From Candidatus Faecimonas gallistercoris (GTDB lineage Bacteria; Bacillota_I; Bacilli_A; RF39; UBA660), in the NCBI GenBank assembly GCA_018712565.1, contig DVGU01000024.1, forward strand, positions 1-45,213: a stretch of DNA of 45,213 nt, given 5' to 3'. The translations under genes and the position numbers were made by a program. Numbering within the stretch: position 1 is the stretch's first letter; each line of letters begins with the position of its first letter. Positions 32,429 through 40,346 of the stretch are shown here, piece after piece. The notes beneath the pieces were generated by a model that searched no databases, was not told the origin of the DNA, and was given only the letters and a program-made list of their open reading frames with translations.

Positions 32429-33331
32429 CTATCTATCAAAATTCCCCACGATTAAAAACCTATCGTTAATCTTATGTTCATTCTTTTTGCCAGACTCTTC
32501 TTGCTTCATAATAGTCTTAACTTGTTGTCTTACCCGTTTAGCAACCTCTACTAACTCAGCCTTCTCCCCTGATACTGATGGAAAGGTAATCTTTATAGCA
32601 AACTTCTCTTCTAGTTCTCTATTAAATAAACCGTCTTTTCGAAGTATTTCTAACATATCATTAGAAATCTTACCAATTTCTTTATGCACTGAATACTTAA
32701 AAGTACCCTTATCTTTATCTAGCTCCCTCATCTTTTTCGTTTCTATAGCAATATTTTTCTCAAATACAGATATCAAAATTTCCGTTTTCTCACTCTCAGA
32801 TAAATTAGCATACTGTAATCCCTCATAAAAACTATCAATATTTTCTATCTCGCTATCTCCCTCTTGTAATTTATCCTTCAAGCAATCTAATTTCTTTAAA
32901 ATGTTTTCTTTCTTTGTCGTAGCTTTCTTTAAAGTTTCATTCATAATTAACTCATCATATGCTTTTTTAATCTTCAAACGATATTCCTCAAGCTTCTTTT
33001 TCGTCTCTTCATATTGTTCCGCATGCTGGTAACCTATTTTTTCTAAATAATATAAATTTTTAATTTCTGCCTTGAAAGAAGAAATAATCTTATCCTCTTT
33101 TAAAGTATATTTTAACATAACATTAAAATCATCTTCAGCTTCTTCCTGAGATAAATCACTACCATCATAATAAGGAAAATTATTAACATTTTTTTCAGTA
33201 ATATCTAACATTCCTTTAATATATTCCAAAAGAGTCTCTTCTTTTTTTATTTTTTGCAATTCTTTTTGATAGGAACGTTCCCGTTCTTCAATATCAGATT
33301 TTAACTTACTAATAATCCCTTTATCCTCCAT
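32429..33331 (-). CDS. Hypothetical 300-residue coiled-coil protein, first gene of the operon
   Basis: A highly charged helical protein: a long coiled coil in residues 1-190 (IEERERSYQKELQKIKKEET, YEETKKKLEEYRLKIKKAYD), then the module shared with the next gene, and a basic C-terminal region (VEVAKRVRQQVKTIMKQEES GKKNEHK). There is no membrane segment. The start at 33331 is chosen for its AGGGGTG site; 14 upstream codons have none and overlap the promoter. An extended minus-10 promoter lies just before it. The presence of two proteins with a shared coiled-coil module in one operon suggests a structural assembly. Confidence 0.55.
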   Translation of the reverse strand: MEDKGIISKLKSDIEERERSYQKELQKIKKEETLLEYIKGMLDITEKNVNNFPYYDGSDLSQEEAEDDFNVMLKYTLKEDKIISSFKAEIKNLYYLEKIGYQHAEQYEETKKKLEEYRLKIKKAYDELIMNETLKKATTKKENILKKLDCLKDKLQEGDSEIENIDSFYEGLQYANLSESEKTEILISVFEKNIAIETKKMRELDKDKGTFKYSVHKEIGKISNDMLEILRKDGLFNRELEEKFAIKITFPSVSGEKAELVEVAKRVRQQVKTIMKQEESGKKNEHKINDRFLIVGNFDR

Positions 33332-33363
33332 TACTAGCACCCCTATCTTATAATCTATAATAA

Positions 33364-33372
33364 AGTATAGCA
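33364..33372 (-). promoter_or_regulatory. Extended minus-10 promoter of the coiled-coil operon
   Basis: TGCTATACT on the minus strand, about 33 bases before the first start codon; the minus-35 is poor. Confidence 0.5.
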
Positions 33373-33477
33373 TAAATTTTTATAATAGAAAAGTACTTTC
33401 AATGGAAAAATAAGTAGTCAATATATAAATAATAATACCAAAACAGACAATTTATTTACTATTTAATATTTTTTGAA

Positions 33478-33807
33478 TTAATTATTACTTATAGTTTTAG
33501 ATATCTCATTAAATACCCCATTCATAGCTTTATTAAATCCCTTTTCTATTAATCTAGAAACTTTCATTCCTAAAGAAGATAAAGCATTATTATAATCAGC
33601 TTGTTCCTCTAAATAATTTTGAGCATCTATCTTTTTTCCATCCTTGATATCTTGTTCAAACCTTTTTATTGCATCCTCCGTAAGAGTTGTCTTTTTACTT
33701 TCCGTATATTGATAATATCCCGTCATCTGACTAATATATAATCCCAAAAACAAAACAACTAATACCATCATAAACAGTTGCCCAGCCGTTTTATAATTCA
33801 TATTCAC
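33478..33807 (-). CDS. Small single-pass membrane protein after spoIIP
   Basis: About 109 residues: a short cytoplasmic start, one membrane helix (AGQLFMMVLVVLFLGLYISQ) and a helical extracytoplasmic part with EDAIKRFEQDIKDGKKIDAQ and LIEKGFNKAMNGVFNEISKT. No family recognised. It begins inside the end of spoIIP (GTG at 33807 or ATG at 33801; GAGGTG serves as ribosome site), so it is translated with that gene, and a sporulation role is likely from this context alone. Confidence 0.6.
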   Translation of the reverse strand: MNMNYKTAGQLFMMVLVVLFLGLYISQMTGYYQYTESKKTTLTEDAIKRFEQDIKDGKKIDAQNYLEEQADYNNALSSLGMKVSRLIEKGFNKAMNGVFNEISKTISNN

Positions 33808-34717
33808 GAATCACCTCAATAAAACATTCAGCAAAAGCTAAAGAAGTATTCAACACTTCATCAATAGTATTCCCTGGACCACCCATTTCTACTAATATAG
33901 TAAAAGGAGAAAAATCTTGGTTATATACCCCGTTAACACCTTCTCCAGCTTTTTTATAGATTCCTTTAGATAAATTAGGATATTTTTCATTTATTTTTTC
34001 ATTTATCTTTTCAATAAACTCTAAATTCTGATTATAATTTGGATTTTCTAATCCAACTAAAAACAATATAGAAGCATAACTCTTATCATTAATATTAACA
34101 GTCGTTCTATCTTTTCCTAAACTATCCCTATGTACATCAATAAAATATTTTAAACTTGGATAAGATGCTTTAGCCTCTTCCAAAAAAACTCTACTAGCTT
34201 GATAACTTCCAGCATAATTCCAACCATTCTCATTTAAAACCTTTTTGATACTTTTTTCTTCGACAAGTGTAGTAAAATTAGCCTTTTCAAACACTTCCTC
34301 TAAAATATAATTATTCATCTGTACCGTTGGATTAATACTATACTCCACAAAACTACTTGGTGTATATTCTTCTGTTTGATGAGTATTATAAATATAAATA
34401 GAAGGTTGATCCAAATTTTTTTGAACTTTCTTTACATCCTTCTCATTCGTAACCAAACCTTGGTAATTAGTCTTTAATAACGTTTTAATCGCTTCTTTCT
34501 TAGTAGGAAATACCATCTGAATAATCTTTTTTATAAAACTAGTCTCTTCATTTGGTGATAATAATATTTCTACAAATTCCTTTTGATCTATTTTCTTCCC
34601 ATTTATATCTAAATATTGATAACTTATATATAAACTAACTATAAAAACGAGCAAAAAAAACCATTTTTTTACTCTCTTTGTTTTAGATTGTCTTTTAGAA
34701 TAAAAGCGTTTTTGCAT
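33791..34717 (-). CDS. spoIIP: Stage II sporulation protein P (peptidoglycan amidase/endopeptidase)
   Basis: A 308-residue membrane-anchored cell-wall hydrolase that with SpoIID and SpoIIM drives engulfment of the forespore. One membrane helix occupies residues 19-35. The catalytic domain shows NTHQTEEY (111-118, H113), DVHRDS (H196), VYNQDFSPFTILVEMGG (E277) and a C-terminal helix. All three zinc or catalytic positions of the SpoIIP amidase fold are present. It follows gpr, as in many spore formers, and has GGTGATGGT as ribosome site. It overlaps the next gene by 17 bases. Confidence 0.93.
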   Translation of the reverse strand: MQKRFYSKRQSKTKRVKKWFFLLVFIVSLYISYQYLDINGKKIDQKEFVEILLSPNEETSFIKKIIQMVFPTKKEAIKTLLKTNYQGLVTNEKDVKKVQKNLDQPSIYIYNTHQTEEYTPSSFVEYSINPTVQMNNYILEEVFEKANFTTLVEEKSIKKVLNENGWNYAGSYQASRVFLEEAKASYPSLKYFIDVHRDSLGKDRTTVNINDKSYASILFLVGLENPNYNQNLEFIEKINEKINEKYPNLSKGIYKKAGEGVNGVYNQDFSPFTILVEMGGPGNTIDEVLNTSLAFAECFIEVIREYEL

Positions 34718-34753
34718 ACCATCACCAAAACTACTATACCTATTTTTCCCTAA

Positions 34754-35791
34754 TTAATTTGTCGGATTAAAGTGACTATGTAAACTTTTATTAAGAGCAT
34801 TCCCAATTAACAAACCTAATTTTTCAATAACATAATCGATCTCTTTAGGTGTAACCATCATATTATAATTTACAGGTAATAACACTTCCAACAATAACTG
34901 CTTTAACTCATCTTCACTCAATAATCCTACCATTCCTAATACATCCTCTTTCTGACTATCATTTAACTCTTTAGTATGTTCTTTATAATTTTGATTTTGT
35001 GGTAAAATTAATTTTAATTTTTGCGAATTTTGATTTTCAATTTTATAACTAATCTGTTTCAATAACAATTGTAACGTATCTTGAACAATAGTCGTAGCAT
35101 CCACAACCGTCGGTATACCAATCGCAATAACTGGAATATGCATAGTTTCCATACTAATTTCAACTCGATTATTACCAATACCACTACCAGGTGAAATTCC
35201 TGCTGTCGTAATCTGAATTGTTTTATTTAAACGCTCAATAGAATTAGACGCTAAAGCATCGATTACAATTAATAAGTCTGGTTGAATCTTATTTTTAATA
35301 CCCTCAATTAAATCTTTAGTCTCAATACCTGTAACTCCCGTAACACTAGGTTTGAAACTAGCAACATTTCTATAACCATCCTCTACATCACCTAACAGAA
35401 ATAAATGTCTTGTCACTAAAACATGATCAATACTTTTAGGCCCTAACGAATCTGGTGTACACTTCTCATTTCCAAGACCAATAATCAAAATATTTGCCTC
35501 TTCTTTTAATCCTATATCATGAAAAGTACGATGTAGTGCTTCTATCAACACTTTCTCTACTTGCAATAAATTATTTTTATCTGTAATATCTTCAAAAGAT
35601 ACAGTCCTATATATTCCTTTTTTCTTATGGATTACTGCTTCTAACTCTTTATCGACACAAACTTCTTCTAATTTTACAGTATCTTTTTCTAAAACGATTG
35701 TACCTTCAACTTTACCATCTTTATTTCTACTAATTTCATCCACAATTAAGTCAGTTCTAAAACCAGTATTTTTCAAATCAATTGTATGCAT
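34754..35791 (-). CDS. gpr: Germination protease GPR
   Basis: A 345-residue aspartic-type protease that degrades small acid-soluble spore proteins during germination. The N-terminus has the processing region FRTDLIVDE (11-19). The central domain shows ILIIGLGNEKCTPDSLGPKS, VTRHL, ASFKPSVTGVTGIETKDLIE, LLIVIDALASNS and TAGISPGSGIGNNR, all hallmarks of GPR and its HybD-like fold. Length is normal. It is divergent from rpsT, the usual arrangement in Bacillus and Clostridium. Ribosome site GGGTGATG. Expression is expected to be forespore-specific; no clear sigma-G promoter can be pointed out. Confidence 0.96.
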   Translation of the reverse strand: MHTIDLKNTGFRTDLIVDEISRNKDGKVEGTIVLEKDTVKLEEVCVDKELEAVIHKKKGIYRTVSFEDITDKNNLLQVEKVLIEALHRTFHDIGLKEEANILIIGLGNEKCTPDSLGPKSIDHVLVTRHLFLLGDVEDGYRNVASFKPSVTGVTGIETKDLIEGIKNKIQPDLLIVIDALASNSIERLNKTIQITTAGISPGSGIGNNRVEISMETMHIPVIAIGIPTVVDATTIVQDTLQLLLKQISYKIENQNSQKLKLILPQNQNYKEHTKELNDSQKEDVLGMVGLLSEDELKQLLLEVLLPVNYNMMVTPKEIDYVIEKLGLLIGNALNKSLHSHFNPTN

Positions 35792-35834
35792 AACATCACC
35801 CTATCTTTAATATTTACAAATAAGGAAAAAATAT

Positions 35835-35863
35835 TTGCAAATTTTTAGAAATTTTGATAAAAT
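35835..35863 (+). promoter_or_regulatory. rpsT promoter
   Basis: TTGCAA (35835-35840) and TAAAAT (35858-35863), 17 bases apart, with TG before the minus-10. The leader is about 25 bases. Confidence 0.75.
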
Positions 35864-35893
35864 TAATGTGTTTATAAAAAGTGAGGTGAAAAA

Positions 35894-36154
35894 ATGCCAA
35901 ATATTGCAAGTGCTAAAAAAAGAGTACGCTCAAATGCTAAAAAGACTAATGTAAACACTTTAGTAATTTCAAGTATGAGAACTGCTATTAAAAAATTTGA
36001 AAAAGAAGTAAAAGCAGAAAATAAAGAAGCAGCAAGTACAAACTACAATATTGCAATTCAAAGAATTGATAAAGCAATGTCTAGTGGTAAGATTCATAAA
36101 AACAAAGCTGCACGTTTAAAATCAAGATTAACAAAAATGAAAAACGCTATGTAA
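35894..36154 (+). CDS. rpsT: Ribosomal protein S20
   Basis: An 86-residue basic helical protein with the S20 start MPNIASAKKRVRSNAKK and the C-terminal GKIHKNKAARLKSRLTK. It binds 16S rRNA in the small subunit. AGGTGAAAAA gives the ribosome site. Single gene with its own promoter and terminator, divergent from gpr. Confidence 0.98.
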   Translation: MPNIASAKKRVRSNAKKTNVNTLVISSMRTAIKKFEKEVKAENKEAASTNYNIAIQRIDKAMSSGKIHKNKAARLKSRLTKMKNAM

Positions 36155-36156
36155 AT

Positions 36157-36182
36157 CAATCAAATTATTGATTGGTTTTTTT
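36157..36182 (+). terminator. rpsT terminator
   Basis: CAATCAA-ATTA-TTGATTG stem followed by seven Ts. Confidence 0.88.
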
Positions 36183-36273
36183 CTTTTTCAATTCCAACCA
36201 AGGAGCCTAATTATTCTTTACTTTTTAGAATTATTACGATAGAATGAATATAATGCAAAATACTGGAGGATAT

Positions 36274-37194
36274 ATGAAAAAGAGTTTAATTATATTAAAT
36301 ATTATTTTATTAATTATCATAGGGGTTTTATTCTTTTATCAAAAAGATTTACAAAAGTTATACTACTCTGTTTTACGTAATTTTCAAAAAGAAAACACTA
36401 CGATTCAAAAAAATGAATATTATAGAGACTATGACTTTAATTTTGTTCAAAACACCGATGATTTTTCACCAAATTCTAGACAAGATATTCTAAATATCTT
36501 TTATACAGCAATTAATTCTGGTAACAGTGATTTCACCTTCTATTGTCCAGAAGAATATACAGAATGTTTAGATGAAGTAGAAGAATTAGCAAATGATCAA
36601 GACCTACTTTCTCACATCAATAATTTTGTTCATCCATATAATGGATTTAACCATATCGAAACACAATATGACTCCTTAGGAAAAGTTAGTATTCATATCA
36701 AAAAAAGTTACACTGCAGAACAAATCGATGAAATTTCTCAAAAAGTAGAAGAACTATCCGATGAACTAATTGTTGCTAGTGATAGTGATATCGAAAATAT
36801 ACGACGAATTCATGATTATATCATTGATAATAGTATATATGATTCAGATAGAAGTGATTATAATATTACGACATACCAATCTGACATTGCTTATGGTCCT
36901 CTTTTAGAAGGATATGGAATATGTGGCGGCTATACAGATGCCATGGAATTATTTTTAGAAGAATTAGGAATTAAAAGTTATAAAATTTCAAGCGACCAAC
37001 ACGTTTGGAATGCGGTCTACTTAGATAATACTTGGTACCACTTAGACCTAACCTGGGATGACCCTGTAACAACATCTGGTAAAAACGTATTAGAGCATAA
37101 CTTTTTCCTAATAGATACTTCTACTTTATTAAGTATTGAACAAACAGAACATCGTTTTAACCAATCAATTTATTCCGAATTAAAAGAAGCTTAA
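36274..37194 (+). CDS. Membrane-anchored transglutaminase-like protein
   Basis: A 306-residue protein with an N-terminal anchor (residues 4-22, LIILNIILLIIIGVLFFY) and an extracytoplasmic transglutaminase/papain-like domain. The triad is complete: C217 in GYGICGGYTDAM, H243 in SDQHVWNAVYL and D258 in YHLDLTWDDP. This family includes proteases, peptide N-glycanases and cell-wall-associated enzymes; the substrate is unknown. The start at 36274 is chosen because GGAGGA precedes it and a signal anchor follows at once; the ten upstream residues are unlikely. TATAAT at 36249 may be its minus-10. Single gene, ended by a bidirectional terminator. Confidence 0.85.
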   Translation: MKKSLIILNIILLIIIGVLFFYQKDLQKLYYSVLRNFQKENTTIQKNEYYRDYDFNFVQNTDDFSPNSRQDILNIFYTAINSGNSDFTFYCPEEYTECLDEVEELANDQDLLSHINNFVHPYNGFNHIETQYDSLGKVSIHIKKSYTAEQIDEISQKVEELSDELIVASDSDIENIRRIHDYIIDNSIYDSDRSDYNITTYQSDIAYGPLLEGYGICGGYTDAMELFLEELGIKSYKISSDQHVWNAVYLDNTWYHLDLTWDDPVTTSGKNVLEHNFFLIDTSTLLSIEQTEHRFNQSIYSELKEA

Positions 37195-37208
37195 AAAAGC
37201 TTCTTTTT
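37182..37208. terminator. Bidirectional terminator between the transglutaminase-like gene and miaA
   Basis: AAAGAAGCTT pairs with AAGCTTCTTT around AAAA, with A and T runs on both flanks. It overlaps the last codons of both convergent genes. Confidence 0.85.
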
Positions 37209-38079
37209 ACATATAAATATCAGTATATATCTCTTCTATAGTACGATCAAAATGTTCAAAACATACATCATACCATTGCGTAGGAAATTGATGATTAAAA
37301 AAAGTATATTGTCTTTTTGCATAATGTCTCGAGTTCAATTTTATTTTATCAATCACATCATCTAAAGACCAATCACCAAAAAAATAATTATAAAATTCCT
37401 TATATCCAATAGCGCTATTTAACACTCTTGACTTAGAATAATATTGTTTTAAAGAACTAACCTCATCTAACAATCCATTCTCAATCATAACATCCACTCT
37501 TTGATTAATACGCTCATAAACAACTTCTCGCTCTGCCGTTAAGCCAATAACCTGAATCGGATATAAACATACATTTTTTTCATTTGTGATAACTTCCTGA
37601 TTTTCAAGTTTATTTAAAACTCGTACTAATCGTTTCCTGTTATTAGGATGAATATCAATATCTTTATCATATTCCTTTATTTTTTTTAATAATTCCTCAC
37701 CAGACAAATGATCATAACTATTATGAATGGTACCTTTAGTAAAAACATAATTATATAATGCTGCCTTAATATATAACCCTGTACCACCAACAATAATTAC
37801 TCGTTTTCCTCTGCTTGTAATATCATCAATCACTTTTCTAGCATCTTGCTGATAATCATAAACACTATACTCATCCACTACTTCTCTTATATCAATTAAA
37901 TGATGAACAATCCCTTCTCGCTCCTCCACACTTGGTTTAGCACTACCTATGTCAAGATGTTTATAAATAGAAACGGAATCACCATTGATAATCTCCGCAT
38001 CTAATTTCTTGGCTAATTCAATACTTAGTTTTGTTTTTCCAACTCCAGTTGGTCCAATAATTACAATGATTGGCTTCAT
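37207..38079 (-). CDS. miaA: tRNA dimethylallyltransferase
   Basis: A 290-residue enzyme that adds the dimethylallyl group to A37 of tRNAs reading U-starting codons. The P-loop is GPTGVGKT (9-16); then come INGDSVSIYKHLDIGSAKPS (the substrate-binding D-S-x-x-x-Y), HHLID, IIVGGTGLYIKAAL, NNRKRLVRVLN and YAKRQYTFF with H-F-x-Q. The start at 38079 has AAGGTAG; the longer frame overlaps mutL and is unlikely. It is the last gene of the uvrC-pilin-mutL-miaA run, and the mutL-miaA pair is a common arrangement. Confidence 0.95.
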   Translation of the reverse strand: MKPIIVIIGPTGVGKTKLSIELAKKLDAEIINGDSVSIYKHLDIGSAKPSVEEREGIVHHLIDIREVVDEYSVYDYQQDARKVIDDITSRGKRVIIVGGTGLYIKAALYNYVFTKGTIHNSYDHLSGEELLKKIKEYDKDIDIHPNNRKRLVRVLNKLENQEVITNEKNVCLYPIQVIGLTAEREVVYERINQRVDVMIENGLLDEVSSLKQYYSKSRVLNSAIGYKEFYNYFFGDWSLDDVIDKIKLNSRHYAKRQYTFFNHQFPTQWYDVCFEHFDRTIEEIYTDIYM

Positions 38080-38110
38080 ATATCTACCTTCTTTATATAA
38101 CTTCTTTACC

Positions 38111-39892
38111 TTAATCAAGCGAACGCTTAAACAATTTTTCTAAATCATATTTCGTATAAGTAATAATCGTTGGTCTACCATGAGGACAAGTAAAAGGATT
38201 ATCACACTTTCTTAATGTATCTAAAAGCCATAATTGATCTTCATAAGACAAATAATCATTCGCTTTTACAGACATCCGACAAGCCATAGTCGCTGCCATT
38301 CTCCAAACAAACTGATCTAGGTCAAATTCTTCTTTTGTAATAATGATATCTACAGCTTTACGAATACACTCCTCAGCAATATCATCAGATATCCAATTAG
38401 GATGACTTCTAACAATGATAGTATTCATACCAAACTCTTCAGCCAAAAAACCATATTCCTTTAACGTATCCAAATGATTTTTTATAATTAAAAACTCATT
38501 AGAAGCAAGTTCTATTTTAACAGGAATTAATAAATCAATTGCTATAACTTTCTCCTTTATGGATTTTAATACTTTTTCATAATTAATTCTCTCCGCCGCT
38601 GCATGTTGATCAATAATATACATTCCATCTTCATTTTCAGCAATAATATAAGTAGAATAAACAATCCCTCGAGGAATCATCGCTTTTATTCTAGGTTGGT
38701 TTTCCTCTAATTTATTTTCATAAATATCCTCATCACTACCAAGTTCTTGATCAGAAATCCCATCATCTGAATCCCTTACAGAAAAATCTAACGCCACTTC
38801 CTCATATTTCACATCATCATTAACTTCATCTTTTTTAAACGCATTATATAAAGGGATTGTCGTCTCTCTAAGGGCCTCTTCACTTCTTGTACTAATAGTT
38901 GGAATTAAAGTTAATTTTTTTAATTGCTTGGTAACTTCTTCATAAACTAACTCTTTCAAAGTATCCATTTTAGAAAATTTAATATCCATTTTCGTAGGAT
39001 GAATATTAATATCAATCAAAATTGGATCAACATCTATATTTAAAACAATAATAGGAAATTTATCTTTCGGTATATAAGTATGATAAGCATCCACAATAAT
39101 CTTATTTAATTCATTATTTTTAATTACTCTTCCATTAACTAATGTAGTAATAGAATTTCGATTACTTTTTGTCATTTCAGGATAGGAAATATAACCATGA
39201 ATATAATAATCATCATTTTCACCAGATATCTCAATCATTTTTTTTGTAATATCAGCCCCGTAAATCTGATAAATTACTTTTCTCAAATCCCCTTTACCAT
39301 CAGTATCTAACAAAACTCTATCATTATTTATTAACGTAAATTTAATATTAGGATAAGATAAGGCCATTTTATTAACATAATCTGTAATATTAGCAAGTTC
39401 CACATAAAGATTTTTTAAATACTTCAATCTAACTGGCGTATTATAAAATAAATCCTTTACTGTAATCGTTGTTCCTTTCTGTAAATCACTATCTTCAACA
39501 TGCATATCTTTTCCACCAGATAACATCAAATAAGTACCAACTTCCCCATTAGAAGTCTTTAACTCAATATTGGAAACAGAAGCTATAGATGGAAGTGCTT
39601 CACCTCTAAAACCTAGAGACTCAATATTAAATAAATCATCTAAATTTTTTAATTTGGAAGTAGCATGTCTAGAAAAAGCTAATTTACTATCTTCTCTATC
39701 CATGCCTATTCCATTATCAGATACTTTAATTTCCTTAACTCCAGAATCAATCAATTCAATTTTAATCTCATCACTAGAAGCATCAATAGAATTCTCTACT
39801 AATTCTTTAACAACATTCATCGTTTTTTCTACTACTTCTCCTGCCGCTATTTTATTGGCAAGAATCTCATCCATAACTTTTATTTTACTCAT
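38111..39892 (-). CDS. mutL: DNA mismatch repair protein MutL
   Basis: A 593-residue GHKL ATPase. N-terminal motifs: ELVENSIDA (30-38), DNGIGMD (59-65), GFRGEAL (94-100) and GTTITVKDLFYNTPVRLKYL. The C-terminal domain keeps the endonuclease motifs DQHAAAERINYE, ACRMSVK and CPHGRP, so it is the nicking type used by bacteria without MutH. The linker of 50 acidic residues is usual. AAAGGAG, overlapping the pilin gene's stop, is the ribosome site. mutS is not in the window. Confidence 0.96.
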   Translation of the reverse strand: MSKIKVMDEILANKIAAGEVVEKTMNVVKELVENSIDASSDEIKIELIDSGVKEIKVSDNGIGMDREDSKLAFSRHATSKLKNLDDLFNIESLGFRGEALPSIASVSNIELKTSNGEVGTYLMLSGGKDMHVEDSDLQKGTTITVKDLFYNTPVRLKYLKNLYVELANITDYVNKMALSYPNIKFTLINNDRVLLDTDGKGDLRKVIYQIYGADITKKMIEISGENDDYYIHGYISYPEMTKSNRNSITTLVNGRVIKNNELNKIIVDAYHTYIPKDKFPIIVLNIDVDPILIDINIHPTKMDIKFSKMDTLKELVYEEVTKQLKKLTLIPTISTRSEEALRETTIPLYNAFKKDEVNDDVKYEEVALDFSVRDSDDGISDQELGSDEDIYENKLEENQPRIKAMIPRGIVYSTYIIAENEDGMYIIDQHAAAERINYEKVLKSIKEKVIAIDLLIPVKIELASNEFLIIKNHLDTLKEYGFLAEEFGMNTIIVRSHPNWISDDIAEECIRKAVDIIITKEEFDLDQFVWRMAATMACRMSVKANDYLSYEDQLWLLDTLRKCDNPFTCPHGRPTIITYTKYDLEKLFKRSLD

Positions 39893-39895
39893 GCA

Positions 39896-40315
39896 TTACT
39901 CCTTTGGATATGTTTTATCTATATCATGATTACCAGTACAATCTACATGAACTTCATATTTATAATCATCAAGGCCAGTAGTAGCAGATGTACTTTGATT
40001 AGTAACCTTAACAGTTCCAGAACAATCGGCAGCATTATTATAAGGATCAGTTGGTCGATCCATAAATTGAGCATCATATATTTCTGCTAAAGTTAAAGAA
40101 AATGACTCTCCAGAATTTAACATCATATTATTCTGCATCATATAATTAACCATACCATCATAAGCAGAAGTAGCAATCGTTTCCACCCCTTGCTGTTTCG
40201 TACGATCAGAATACATATATACAGCTCCTACTGCAACAGACATTAAAATAGCTAAAATAGTAACTGTTGCTAATATCTCTACCAAAGTAAACCCCTTTTT
40301 ATTAAACCTTTTCAT
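39896..40315 (-). CDS. Type IV pilin-like / pseudopilin protein
   Basis: About 139 residues with a class III prepilin leader: basic MKRFNKKG then FTLVEILATVTILAILMSVA, with the Glu at +5 required for assembly. The rest is a small head with two cysteines (DCSGT and HVDCTGN) that probably form a disulfide. No other pilus genes are in the window. It sits between uvrC and mutL, with tight spacing to both, so it is likely expressed with the repair genes. The start at 40315 is chosen because AGAGG lies upstream; an ATG nine codons earlier is possible. It might be part of a competence pilus, but this is only context. Confidence 0.75.
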   Translation of the reverse strand: MKRFNKKGFTLVEILATVTILAILMSVAVGAVYMYSDRTKQQGVETIATSAYDGMVNYMMQNNMMLNSGESFSLTLAEIYDAQFMDRPTDPYNNAADCSGTVKVTNQSTSATTGLDDYKYEVHVDCTGNHDIDKTYPKE

Positions 40316-40346
40316 CTTCTTCATCCTCTCTTTCTCTTTCATTATA

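Noticed and set aside
39570-39929. 119-codon plus-strand frame opposite the mutL start
   Set aside because: It is antisense to the conserved ATPase motifs of mutL and has no ribosome site.
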